NCBI GenBank assembly: GCA_029959085.1
Contig: JARWIR010000027.1
Coordinates: forward strand, 620,001-684,000
Direction of reading: 5' to 3'
Source of the DNA: Nemophila menziesii
Lineage: Eukaryota > Streptophyta > Magnoliopsida > Boraginales > Hydrophyllaceae
Length of the DNA: 64,000 bases
Shown: one piece after another, positions 34,885-46,878 of the stretch
Position numbering within the stretch: position 1 is the stretch's first letter
How the letters are laid out: every line of letters starts with the position of its first letter
Translations under genes and position numbers: made by a program
Notes under the pieces: model-generated
The model's database searches: none
Told to the model about the DNA's origin: nothing
Seen by the model: the letters and a program-made list of their open reading frames with translations, nothing else

Positions 34885-35228
34885 TTTTCCATGAGGACAT
34901 AATCCCTCACGATTACTACACCATTCATGAGGACATAAACCTCATTCGTGAGGACATTAATCCTCACGATTCTTACACCTTTCGTGAGGACTGATGTCTT
35001 CACAAAAGGCTAACTTTTCGTGAGGACAAAATGACCTCACTAAAGACTAAACTTTACGTGAGGACACGTTAAAGTTGTCACGAAAACAATCTCTTGTGAC
35101 GAACTATTAGTGAGGATCCTTTTGTGAGGACATGTTCTCACTAATGGTTAAATCAGAGCTTTAGTGAGAATTTTGCTAGGCAAACATGAGGACATATGTC
35201 CTCACAAAAGCCAAAGATTGTTGTAGTG
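34885..35228 (-). mobile_element. CACTA transposon terminal region
   Basis: The segment ends in TTGTTGTAGTG, the complement of CACTACAACAA, the En/Spm-type terminus. Inside it are about nine copies of a TGAGGAC(A) motif in both orientations (34890, 34930, 34952, 34986, 35021, 35059, 35113, 35128, 35190), as expected of subterminal transposase-binding repeats. The matching other terminus is not found in the window, and no CACTA transposase is recognisable. The homologous segment near 41283 lacks this element, so it gives the empty side to the right of the insertion. Confidence 0.7.
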
Positions 35229-36434
35229 TATATTAGATTAGTATTTCGTTAGTTTTTAAAAAATATGTTAGCACAAGAACATGATCTGAAAAAATTCTAT
35301 ATTTTATTATGAATGTTAATTTTATTAGTATTGTGATCTTTTATACCTGTGAGATTGTCGTGTTATTTGATTTTAATTTAATAGAACATAAAATTCAGAT
35401 AAGTATATTAGATGAGGTTGTTTTATAGATATGAATTGGATAAAGGATGGATTCTACTAGCTAAGTAGGATTCTTGATAGGCACAAAGAAAAAGATACAA
35501 GTTTGATATACTTTTTTTCTAAAAAAAATAATACATAGTTTTGAATATCTATACTACGTGAATAGAAGAAAACAAAGTCACTGTACAAATCCTAAAAAAA
35601 ATTATATTATTTAAATAATTTATCTAATAAATGGTTGAGTATTTATAATTGTGAAATCAAATAAATTTGGTTAATAAAATAAAGTGTATAAGTGGAATTT
35701 AAAAAAATCATACCTATCAAAATAAAAAGAAAAACGGAGGGACCTGTCCAAATATAATAAAGTTGAGGACTTAAGTGTTTTTTTCCCTTTAAAAAGTGTA
35801 CAATGTCACCTTATGTTATTAGAATAGTACACACAACATATGAATTAAATGTTTATCTAATTCAATTATTTATTACTTTTATTATTTATTTTTTGTAATC
35901 ATGTCCCCTTAGTTAATGGTGGTTCTTTTTGTTAATTCTTATCGTCGAATTTTAATTTTAATTATATTTAATTTATTTTGATTCTTACGAAATGTGCTTC
36001 CTGGGATATCTTACAATAAAGGATTACCAAATTCCAGACAATGGAGACAAATTCTAGATGCAAGACAAATGAATCTTTTTATTATTTATCATAATATTCT
36101 ATTATTTTGTGATCAAATTAAGGGTTAATTGCATAGTTGGTCCCTATATTAGACAAAATAGTTAAATAAGTAGAAAATATAATTTTACTTTATAAGATGT
36201 ATATTTTCTATTTTTGGGTGTGCTGGAGCAGAAAAGACCTAAAACATATGGGGGTAATGTAGCCCAAGAAAAGAGGAAGAAGACCTAAAACAACTCGTTT
36301 CTATACCGGTGATGTAATGTGTTCTAGGGTGCATAGAATACCAAAGAAGCCAAGAAATGTAACCAGAAAATTGGGGAGCACAGAAAAATATGTTATTTAA
36401 TTGTATTATCTTTAAATGTCATAATCTAAATTTT
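35229..36434. repeat. Segmental duplicate of 41280-42537
   Basis: It starts immediately after the CACTA end and matches about 41283-42537 with scattered changes. It holds, in order, the inner part and right terminal inverted repeat of the Mutator-like element (to about 35788), the 9-base target site TTAAAAAGT (35789-35797), a diverged stretch of array unit (35798 to about 36060), and about 370 bases of other DNA with the motif GGTTAATTGCATAGTTGGTC (from about 36123), resembling a transposon end. Confidence 0.85.
36263..36400 (+). other. Short basic AT-hook-like open frame (left duplicate)
   Basis: 45 codons opening with PKKRGRRPKTTRFYTGDVM, resembling the AT-hook-like tail of some plant transposases. 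The counterpart at 42366-42503 keeps the same frame and stop position despite substitutions. There is no ATG at the start and a stop just before it. This may be an exon remnant; function not assigned. Confidence 0.2.
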
Positions 36435-38044
36435 GACCTTATTAATGATGTTAAATCTAATATTTATGGGATGCTTACAAATTTGTAGCTTACCTAATTA
36501 TCTATAGCATGTGTTAGTGCAAATAGGCCGAATCTACTAATCGAAAGTAAGTAAGCATGTTTTCAAAAAGATGCCTCAAAAATCGCTATAGGTTGGGTGT
36601 GTAGCTGTAATATCTTTTAAATCTACTCATATACTATTTTATGTTTCTAATTATATACAGATACTTTTAAGGTTTTTTTGTTTTCCTATAAAAACTCGGA
36701 TATAGATATAACGAGGATATGCCAAATATCTATATTACAGACTTAAGAAATAAAAGTAATGAAGATCAATGGTTTGTCTAGTTGTTAGAAAACGAAAAGA
36801 TAATGGTTAACAAAATTATTCTTATTAACCTTTGATAATTTTGTCTTCTCTTTTATTTGAATATTTCTTCATTTTCGATATAAAACTATGATGTTTTTAT
36901 CACTCTCGTGTTTATATTTTTTCGTTTCTATATTTTTTCATTTCATTGTACAGTGAATATACTTCTATTAACATCATCTATATTATAGTAGTTGCATAAG
37001 GTAATGAGGATAGCCAGATGGATTAGAATTGGTTTTTATATTTAGAAGTATATAGGTTTTATTTAATGTTATGAATATTACCGTCAAGTATTAAACATTT
37101 TTAAACATGTAGGTTAAAGAATCATACATTGTTTTGTTCGTAGTTAGTACTAGTATTATTAGTTGCTAAAATTGTATGTGCTAAATAGTAAATGTAATGA
37201 TCTAACCTATGTAATTTCACTTTCACGAATAGTAGTATATAAAAGTATAGTGCTTAGTTATTGTGTATAATAATTATAAATCTCCAAGGGCCAAATTTTG
37301 AAAGTGTTTCATCGATAAGCTTTCTTATAGGATATACTATTTTAAGTTCAATCCACTAAATATAGATTAATGTAGTAAAGATTTATTTACATTAACTTCT
37401 AATCTAATTATGGAAAGAGACTTACAAAGAAAATAGAGTACATCATGAATAATCAAATGCACGATGGCTTACAAGAATTTTACACAGAATTATGTGTAAC
37501 TTAATTTTATTTGGAATGCATTGAATTTGTTATTCCTTATTTTTCCAAGTTAATAAATAAAAAAAATTGAATTTTATAGGTATCACCAAACCTTTAATTT
37601 AATCTCTTGAACATTTATTATTCTTGTATTTTTATTTTTGTATGGGTATTCGGTTTATTTATCCGCCAAATGTTAAAACTCACGAATAATTACATAAAGT
37701 TAGTTTAATTTTAACAGAGAGAAAAAAATATTATTCATAAAAGAAAATAAAAGAAAATAACCATATATCCAATAAATAGATACAATGAGGGTAGCTGTTC
37801 TCCTTACAACTCAATCGCAAACACAATTTTTTTACTGCTAAATAACCTTACCCGCAAGAAAAGTAATATAAATATTTTTCTTCTTCCAAACCAGATGTGG
37901 TAAAAATAAAAAGACCATTATTTTTTTTATTCTCCAAGTGCATCAAACTAATTTAAAAACATTGTTTTTTTTTGTTTAATTTTAATTAATAGGACCTTAA
38001 AAAATTATCTACACCCTGACTACTAGCCCCTTTCCCCGAAATTG
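36435..38044. other. AT-rich DNA without recognisable features
   Basis: 1.6 kb with many stops in all frames. I see no genes, RNA genes or clear repeats. It does not resemble the array unit until about 38045. Confidence 0.6.
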
Positions 38045-40341
38045 CGAGTAAGAGGAACTTGAACTTCACAAGGCTCGTTAGATAGCCAGATAGTCAATCG
38101 GGATAGGATTAATTACGTTTGAAAGTCTTGTAGGTTCACTCGGGAGAGATCCATAGAATTGTAGATATCTCTCAATCTACCAGGGACGGAATTAGGAAGA
38201 TTTAAGAGTTTCGACTATTGCTTAATTAACTATTCACCCTTACATTCATAAATATGTAAATTCATACCTAGTGAGTATTACTAGCGACACTCAAGTTATC
38301 TTATCAACTATATTCTCGTATTTGTTAGTCTATCCTTTAGTTAATTAATTTTTAATCATATGTTATTTGTTTTGCACTTTAATCCTTACTTTTATAAAAT
38401 AAAAATATAGCTTTTATGTTTTAGTTAATTGCAACTCGACCCCTCTACGCTTCCTTAAAACATAAAAGAATTAACCTCGTACTGCATGTGGAGAAAGATA
38501 CTCTAATACTTATTGGTTACTCTTTTATGACCCCTAGACTTACGGATAGTAGCTCCTCGTAGGTTTTGATTTATTTCTCACACTCTAGGGGACAACAAAT
38601 GTGAATACACGATGTAACAACTTTTTCCCTATACTAACAACAGGTAGAGAAACGGTCTTCAATACACTGCCAGAATGGTACGAAGTGTACAGTTGCATCG
38701 TTATCTTCAAACCTTGACAATCTGAGAGGTCGTCACATTTAGCAAATATGTACTTGGCGAACCTTATATGCTATAAGTTAATGTATTTTTCTTGCAATAC
38801 ACTTAACACACTAGTTCACTACTCTTATAAGCTTCATTCTTGAGATCATGTTAGGATAATTTTACCTTTGACATGAATAAAGTTTTATCAAAAGCTTCCT
38901 CGATGGAGATATTAGCAATTATTCTTTTGTGGAAGACACTACTAGCTCCAAAAGGACTTTAAGAATTTAAAACTTATCTATGTGCGAAAAAATATACAAA
39001 TGATATTTTGTTTTCTTTATAACAACAAATATTTTAGTAAACATAAGTGTGAAACTCATATACTATACTTTTGAGAATGCTATTCATCATTGAATGTCGT
39101 AACATGCATTATAATTCAGATATCATAATTTAACTTTGACAAAAATATTACATTTAACTAGCATCACAATGTAACCATCATCTGTTATTGGTAAATTCAA
39201 GGATATATTAACTGATAAATTATCTTAGATTATTGTAAGAACCCAAGTTCATCTATTGAACAATTAACTATTTATAAAACTAATTTTTTAAACAATTTGA
39301 TTAATTAGTAATAAATAAAATATTAAATTTTAATTTTTCACATAGGTTATGTTCAATTAAAGACAATTAGGGGATTAAAACTTCTATACAACTTTATTAG
39401 AAAATATATAATAAGAAAAAAAATATCATATTATTTATAAAAATTTTAAGTTTAAATTATAATTAAAATATTAATACAATTTTAGGTCCACGCTAATTTC
39501 ACAAACTCAATAAAAAATAAACAACCCATTAAACCCTAATGTTGCCGCCTTTTGCTATACATACACATACATATTCTTCCGCTCTTTCTTGCACTCTTGG
39601 TTTCAAACCTACTGCCAGCCTCCTTTTGATATTCCCTTTTTCGTCATTTTTACTATCAAACTATAATGTCTAAATCTTCGTTATCTTCTAATTTTCAATC
39701 TTTTCTAATCATAATTCATTTCTTCCATCCAATCTACTTTTTTCAATTTCTCTGTAATATCTCGCTCTTCTTCTTTCATTATGATGTTTTATCTCAATCT
39801 AGATCGGCATTCTTCTGTCTAAATACTATTTTTAAATGCTAGTATCTTAGATCGTTGGCCATATCATTTCAATTTATAAATCTAAGGTACTTTTTTAATT
39901 TCAAAATTTGTTCTGCAATGTGTTTTTGCACTCTGGTGTAAATTAATTTGAGTTTTTCATTTTTTCTCAAATTTATAATTAATTATATTGAGGAAATTAG
40001 TTAGATATTTTCGGATTATATATTTTACAAAATAGCCAAATATACACCAACACCACAAGAGATATTTTTTCACTAAATTTTAGACCATCTGTTCATAGTG
40101 GTTGGAGTATATATATGGAGAGTAGAGAAATAGAAGTAAGAAAAATTAAATTAATTTGTAAGACTTGATTGACACCTATTGGAGAAAGCATATTTTCGAA
40201 CAACATATATGATAGTCTAACGAAACATTCTTTTTATTTTATCTCCTTGTGATTTAGATATGTGAATGTATTTTTACTTAGTTTGAAAGATACATCATAT
40301 CTTTTGTGGTCTTAAAAATATGTGTATAAACTGAGTGAGGT
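38045..40341 (+). repeat. Diverged macrosatellite unit lacking the ZPR/DAP cassette (left part)
   Basis: It aligns to the unit from about position 3480 through the unit boundary (near 38568) to about 1420, then jumps directly to about 2441 and continues to 2870. Many substitutions and indels separate it from the array copies, so it is much older. The jump occurs near 39913-39925 (TTCTGCAATGTG followed by TTTTTGCACTC). The whole block from the ZPR TATA box through the aminopeptidase exons is absent. The telo-box leader is retained (about 39535). Confidence 0.85.
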
Positions 40342-40350
40342 TTAAAAAGT
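40342..40350. other. Target-site duplication, left (TTAAAAAGT)
   Basis: Nine bases identical to 41893-41901, flanking the Mutator-like element; array units have TTTTAAAAGTG at this place. Confidence 0.85.
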
Positions 40351-41892
40351 GGGAAAAGGACTCTCAGGTCCTCTAGTTTTTTATATTGGGACACATAAGT
40401 TCCTTAGTGCTTTTTATTCTCTTGATAAATCATATTTTTTAATGTAGTTAACTTTTTTTAACAGTCAAGAGTAATTGACTTCTTTAAAATACCTTTTTTA
40501 CCCTCTTCTTGATTCCTTTGTTAAAAATACAGATTTGGATAATTCACCTATATGGGCACCTCCAGAAATGGTACTGAAAAGAGGCATGCCAAAGGTTAAT
40601 AGAATCAAAGAAGTTGGAGAAATTGCACCATCTCGTGATCAAAGATCAGTATATCATAGATGCTCGTTATGCAAAGCGTTGGGTCATAATAAATCTACAT
40701 GCCATCTAAAGGATAGAAGAGCTAACACGAGTTTTGATAACAATATAGTACAACAGGTAATATTCTTTATATTTTTCTTTTATTGCACTATTGACACACC
40801 TTTTCTTTTTTCAAGAAAGAATAAGCATCTAATGTAATTTTTTCTGAGGTTATATGTAAAGTAGTGTACTGATATAGTATAAAATTTAAATTGATGAGTT
40901 CAAAGAAAAGTTGAAAATAAAATTTATGTGATCATATTGGACCATGGAAACTCGTTCATCCAAGATCGTATAAGCCACTTACATAGATGCAACTTATTTG
41001 TTACTGTTGATTGTAATATCTTCAATTATTTTCAAGTATTGTTTTTACATTAATGGATACAATTAATCTAATTACTTATTATTATATTTGTATAGGTTGA
41101 AAACCATAATATGGACACTAACCAGAATTATGTACATTGTGGGAGCTCTACTTGTAAAAGATCTAGCAACACATCTGACGAGGTTGCGTATTCTGGATAA
41201 CTATTTCTTATTATGAAAGTTACTTTTGTCATGTACTGTGAACATGTTATCGTATGCTCAGAATATACGTTTTGTTTTGTCTCATATATTATATTACTAT
41301 TTCGTTGGTTTTTAAAAAATATGTTAGCACAAGAACATGATCTGAAAAAATTCTATATATTATTATGGATATTAATTTTATTAGTATTGTGATCTTTTAT
41401 ACATGTGTGAGATTGTCATGTTATTTGATTTTAATTTAATAAAACATAAAATTCAGATAAGTATATTAGATGAGGTTGTTTTATAGATATGAATTAGATA
41501 AAGGATGGATTCTACTAGTTAAGTAGGATTCTTGATAGGCACAAAGAAAAAGATACAAGTTTGATATAGTTTTTTCTAAAAAAAAATGATACATAGTTTT
41601 GAAGATTTATACTACATGAATAGAAGAAAACAAAGTCACTGTACAAATCCTAAAAAAATTATATTATTTAAATAATATATCTAATAAATGGTTGAGTATT
41701 TATAATTGTGAAATCAAATAAATTTGGTTAATAAAATAAAGGGTAGAAGTGGAATTTTAAAAAAATCATATCATTAACCGTTAAATATAACTAACCATGT
41801 TAAAACATAGGACCTATCAAAATAAAAAGAAAAACGGAGGGACCTAAGTGTCCCAATATAATAAACTTGAGGAATTCAGTGTCTTTTTCCCC
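40351..41892. mobile_element. Mutator-like element (MULE), 1.54 kb
   Basis: It starts GGGAAAAGGACTC and ends with the complement of GGGGAAAAAGACAC. The terminal inverted repeats extend for about 100 bases with mismatches (both contain TATATTGGGACAC). A 9-base target-site duplication flanks it, as Mutator elements make. It is inserted in the diverged array unit. It contains only the C-terminal part of a transposase-like gene and must be non-autonomous. Confidence 0.85.
40533..41200 (+). pseudogene. C-terminal exons of a MULE/FAR1-type transposase
   Basis: Exon 40533-40756 lies between an AG acceptor (AAATACAG) and a GT donor (CAACAG|GTAATA). It encodes IWAPPEMVLKRGMPKVNRIK followed by the zinc knuckle CSLCKALGHNKSTC (C-x2-C-x4-H-x4-C), the arrangement at the C terminus of Mutator transposases and the related FAR1/FHY3 proteins. 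A second exon 41096-41200 follows an acceptor (TTGTATAG), stays in phase and ends in TAA. The catalytic DDE domain and SWIM core are missing, so this is a remnant inside the element. The zinc knuckle itself is intact. Confidence 0.65.
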
Positions 41893-41901
41893 TTAAAAAG
41901 T
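41893..41901. other. Target-site duplication, right (TTAAAAAGT)
   Basis: Matches 40342-40350. The same nine bases also follow the truncated element copy at 35789-35797. Confidence 0.85.
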
Positions 41902-42180
41902 GTACATTGTCACCTTATGTTATTAAAATAATACACACAACATATGAATTAAATGTTTATCTAATTCAATTATTTATTACTTTTATTTTTTATTTTTTGT
42001 AATCATGTCCCCTTAGTTAATGGTGGTTCTTTTTGTTAATTCTTATCGTCGAATTTTAATTTTAATTATATATAATTTATTTTGATTGTTACAGAATGTG
42101 CTTCCTGGGATATCTTACAATAAAGGATTACCAAATTCCAGACAATGGAGACAAATTCTAGATGCAAAATAACTGAATCT
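41902..42180 (+). repeat. Diverged macrosatellite unit, right part
   Basis: Continues the diverged unit after the Mutator-like insertion (unit positions about 2874 to 3140), then leaves the unit sequence near GACAAATTCTAGATGC. Confidence 0.8.
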
Positions 42181-42365
42181 TTTTATTATTTATCATATAT
42201 TCCATTATTTTGTGATCAAATTAAGGGTTAATTGCATAGTTGGTCCCTATATTAGACAAAATAGTTAAATAAGTAGAAAATATAATTTTACTTTATAGGA
42301 TGTATATTTTCTATTTTTGGGTGTGCTGGAGTAGAAACGACCTAAAACATATGGGGGTGATGTAG

Positions 42366-42503
42366 CCCAAGAAAAGAGGAAGAAGACCTAAAACAAATCG
42401 TTTGTATATCGGGGATGTAATGTGTTCTAGGGTGCATAGAATACCAAATAAGCCAAGAAATGTAACCAGAATATTGGGGAGCACAGAAAAATATGTTAAT
42501 TAA
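42366..42503 (+). other. Short basic AT-hook-like open frame (right duplicate)
   Basis: Counterpart of 36263-36400, with KKRGRRPKTNRLYIGDVM and the same length. Its wider surroundings (42181-42533) hold nothing else recognisable. Confidence 0.2.
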
Positions 42504-42533
42504 TTGTATTATATTTAAATGTCATAATCTAAA

Positions 42534-44513
42534 TTTTCATAAAACGCCTTAAAGTAGTTGTAAGCAATCTCCACATCTTCCTTCCCACATATCTCTCTCA
42601 CACAGCAATTAAACAAAAACAAGTAAAGATCTTGAGAGTAATTGAGAAATCAAACTCGATAATAAAATTAAAAAAAATATATATGTACCAACCTGTGCAT
42701 AGATTGTTGAGGAATACCACAATCAACAGTACGAATTCCAACTCCAGAAGCAAGAATTGGACCAATAGTGGACCCACACCCCATATCATTTCTTACCACA
42801 AAGTCCTATAAAAAAACGAGTCTTCATTTCTGCCTCTTATATGAAGAAAATATAATAATATTTAATTACCTGAACTGAACTGGAAGATTATGAATTGTTG
42901 CAATTTTTTTAAAAAGAAAAGCAGTAATACCATTATGTTCAAAAATTTGTTCTACTGTCGAGCAAATTGGGGTGTTTTTTCACATTAGTGTAAATTAATT
43001 TGAATGATTTTTCATTTTTGATCAAATTTATAATTAATTATATTGAGAAAATTAGGTAGATTTTTCCTATATATATTTTACAGAATATCGAAATATACAC
43101 CAACACCACAAGAGATGTTTTTGCACTTAATTTGTTAGACCATCTATTCATAGTGGTTGGAGTATGTATGGAGAGTAGGGAAATAGAGGTAAGAGAAATT
43201 AAATTAGGTTGTAAGACTTGTTTGACACCTATTGGAGAAAGCATATTTTCAAACATCATATATGGTAGTCTACCATACATTCTTTTTATTTTATCTCCTT
43301 GTGGTTTACATATGTGAACGTATTTTTATTTAGGTTGAAGAAATACATCATATCTTTTGTGGTCTTAGAAAATATGTGTATAAACTCATGATATTTTAAA
43401 AGTGTACAATGTCACCTTATGTTATTAGAATAGTACACACAGCCTATGAATTAAATGTTTATCTATTTGAATTATTTATTACATTTATTTTATATTTTTT
43501 GTGTTCATGTCCCCTTGGTTAATGGTTGTTCTTTTTGTTAATTCTTATAGTCAAATTTTAATTTTAATTATATTTAATTTATTTTGATTATTACAGAATA
43601 TGCTTCCTAGAATATCTTGCAATAGACTATTACCGGATTCCAGACAATGGTGACAAATTCAAGATACAAATTAATAGTGTAATCCAATTCTATTTCATAT
43701 TTTAAACATGAATATTACACTTTTATTTGTTGTTGTCTATTAATTTTTTATGAACTAAATCATTTGTAGCTAGAGAAAGGGATAATGTATGAACCCTACA
43801 TTTGGATTATGATGTTTCATTGTGTTTTGGGATATTACTATTCAAATGAATTGATTTAGCATTCATTATGTATTTATGATTTCTTCAGCCCTTATGAAGA
43901 TAAAGTTGTAGGTGGTATTAGTAGACTAGACTGTCATCCGGGAGGGAGAGAGGGGGTGATCGGATTATAGAAAATAATATATAATCATTCGGTGTGTCTT
44001 ATTGAGTTAGGAGGTCTTGACTAACCGGATAGTCAATTAATTTAGAATTAATTACGTTTGAAAGTTTTGTACGGCTCACTCGGGAGAGGTCCATAGAATT
44101 GTAGGATAACCCTCTATCTACCTGGGATGGAATTAAGGGATTTTAGAGTTTCGACTATTGCTAAAATAACAATTTACCATGATATCCATAAATGGGTAAA
44201 TTCATAATTAGTGGAAATTAGTAGCGACTCTCAAACTATCTTCTTATCTATATTCTCGTGTTGACTAGTATGTCCTTTGGTTAAAAATACATTACTAATC
44301 ATATATTATTTATTTTGACTTTAATCCTTACTTTTGAGAAACAATAAATATATTTTATGTTTTAGTTAACTGTAATTTGTCCCCTCTACGCTTCCTGGAA
44401 AGACAAAAGAATTAACCTCCTAGTGCATATGGAGAACGATATTCCTAGTAATTATTTGTTACTTGTTAACGACTCATTCACTTGTGGGTAGTAGCTCCCC
44501 TAGGTGTTGATTT
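42534..44513 (+). repeat. Macrosatellite unit tail (array resumes)
   Basis: Array sequence restarts at unit position about 1986 with TTTCATAAAACGCC. Unit positions of about 990-1985, including ZPR, are missing across the interruption. From here it is of the young array type. Confidence 0.95.
42538..42954 (-). pseudogene. DAP: Aspartyl aminopeptidase 3' fragment, truncated
   Basis: Exon c has lost its 3' end and stop at the junction. Exon b is complete. Exon a has an internal deletion of about 25 bases that removes ANQRYATSG, and a 5-base duplication (CTGAACTGAACTGG) at its donor. It is the most degraded copy. Confidence 0.85.
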
Positions 44514-46052
44514 ACCTATCACACTCTAGGGGACAACAAAGGTAAATACACATTGTAACGATTTTGTCCCTATACTAACGACATGTAGAGAAACGACATG
44601 TAATACACTACCACAATGATACTGAATCTATAGTTGCATCCTTATCTTCCAACATTTGACAATCTGGAATCTATCATATTTAGAAAATATGTACTTGGCG
44701 AACCCTATAGGATATAAGTTAATGTATTTTTCTTGCGATACACTTAACACTCTAGTTCACTACTCTTATAAGCTTCATTTCATGACATCCAATTTAGATA
44801 ATTTTACAGTTAACTTAAACAATGTTTCATCAAAAGCATCCTCAATGGTGATATTAGCAATTTTTTTTTTGTGGTAGTCACTACTAGCTCTAAAAGACCT
44901 TGAAGGATTTTAAAAGTTATCTATGCTCGAACATTTTTATGAATGATATTTTTTTTTATTTATAACAACACTTATTTTAGTAAGAATAAGGGTAAAACTC
45001 ATAAGCCATACTTTTCAGAATGCAATTCATCAATGAATGTCGTAACGCTACATTATAATTCATCATAATTTAACTTTGACAAAAATAAACATTTAACTAG
45101 CATCACAATGTCACCATCCTCTATTATTGGTAAATTCAAGGATATTTTAATAGATAAATTATTTTAGATTACAGTAAGAAGTCGAGTACATCTATTGAAC
45201 AATTAACTATTTAAAAACTAAGTTTTTAAACAATTTGATTAATTAGTAATAAATTAAAATATTAATTTTTAATTTTTTGCATAGGTAATGTTCAATTTAT
45301 AAACAATAACATATAAAGACAGTTAGGGGATTAAAACTTTAACAAACAAATATCAAAAGTATACAGTAGAAACAATTTTATTCATAGAAGTTAAATATAA
45401 AACTTTATTAGAAAATATATAATAAGAAAAAAACAATTTCATGTTATTTATTAAAATTATAATTTTAATCTATAATTAAAATATTAATACAATTTAAGGT
45501 CCACACTAATTTCACAAACACAATAAAAAATAAACTACCCATTCAAACCTACTGTCAGCCTCCTCTTGATATTCCTTTTTTCGTCACATTTACTATCTAA
45601 CTCTAATGTCTAAATATTCGTTATCTTCTAATTTCAATCTTCTCTAATCGGAATTCATTTCTTCCATCCAATCTACTTTTTTTCAATTTCTCTGTAGTAT
45701 CTCCCTCTTCTTCCTTAATTATGATATTATCTTCAACTATTGTCTCCATCTAGATCTGCAGTCTTCTGTCTAAATACTATTTTTACATGCTAGTATCTTA
45801 GATCGTTGGCCATATCATTTCAATTTATAAATCTAAGGTATTTTTTTTAATTTAAAAATTTGTTCTACCAATGTGAATTAGTATAAATAGAGTAAATCAC
45901 CTTCCTCATTTGCTCATTTTGTAGCGTAAATCATTTAAAAGATGTGAGATAGCAAATCTATGAATAGATTTTGGAATATAAAGGTATGTATACTAGTCTA
46001 AAACAAGTAAACTAACATTATTTTCTTGTCTTTCAGGAACAAGAAGAAAGAG

Positions 46053-46226
46053 ATGGAAAGAGAAAACGCAAGGCTATACTTAGCAAACTTGCAAATTGCT
46101 TTAGAAAATGAAAGGCTAAGAAAGTTAGCCAAACAGCTCACTGGAGAGAAGCGGCACCTGGAAGCAATGGTTGCTAGCACATCCTCAAAGAAAAATGAAG
46201 TGAATCCCAAAAAGACTGAGAAATGA
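46053..46226 (+). CDS. ZPR: LITTLE ZIPPER-like microprotein, copy 10
   Basis: 57 residues, Ser43Thr as in copy 8 but Gly31 retained. TATA box at 45882; telo-box segment deleted. Confidence 0.77.
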   Translation: MERENARLYLANLQIALENERLRKLAKQLTGEKRHLEAMVASTSSKKNEVNPKKTEK

Positions 46227-46399
46227 AGTATTTGTTTTGCTTGGAGAAATGAAGTATTTGATCCCATCATGTTTTTCTTATTATTTAATAAATGTGTGTT
46301 TGTTTGATTACCCACAAGAGTTTATTTGATGAATAGCTTTGAGACAGTAAATGTAATGGTGTGATGTGTGTTTGTTGTTTGAATAATTGAATCTGCCTT

Positions 46400-46878
46400 T
46401 TAGCAATCTATTTTTAGTTTTTTATCTACGCTTGAGAACATTTCATAAAACGCCTTAAAGTAGTTGTAAGCAATCTCCACATCTTCCTTCCCACAAATCT
46501 CTCTCACACTGCAATTAAACAAAAACAAGTAAAGATCTTGAGAGTAATTGAGAAATCAAACTCGATAATAAAATTAAAAAAATATATATGTACCAACCTG
46601 TGCATAGATTGTTGAGGAATACCACAATCAACAGTACGAATTCCAACTCCAGAAGCAAGAATTGGACCAATAGTGGACCCACACCCCATATCATTTCTTA
46701 CCACAAAGTCCTATAAAAAAACGAGTCTTCATTTCTTCCTCTTATATGAAGAAAATATAATAATATTTAATTACCTGAACTGGAAGATTATGAATTGTTG
46801 CAATTTCCTTAAAAAGAAAAGCAGTAATACCACTAGTGGCATATCGTTGATTAGCATTATGTTCAAAAATTTGTTCTA
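46400..46878 (-). pseudogene. DAP: Aspartyl aminopeptidase 3' fragment, copy 10
   Basis: Three terminal exons intact in frame; no upstream part. Confidence 0.86.
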
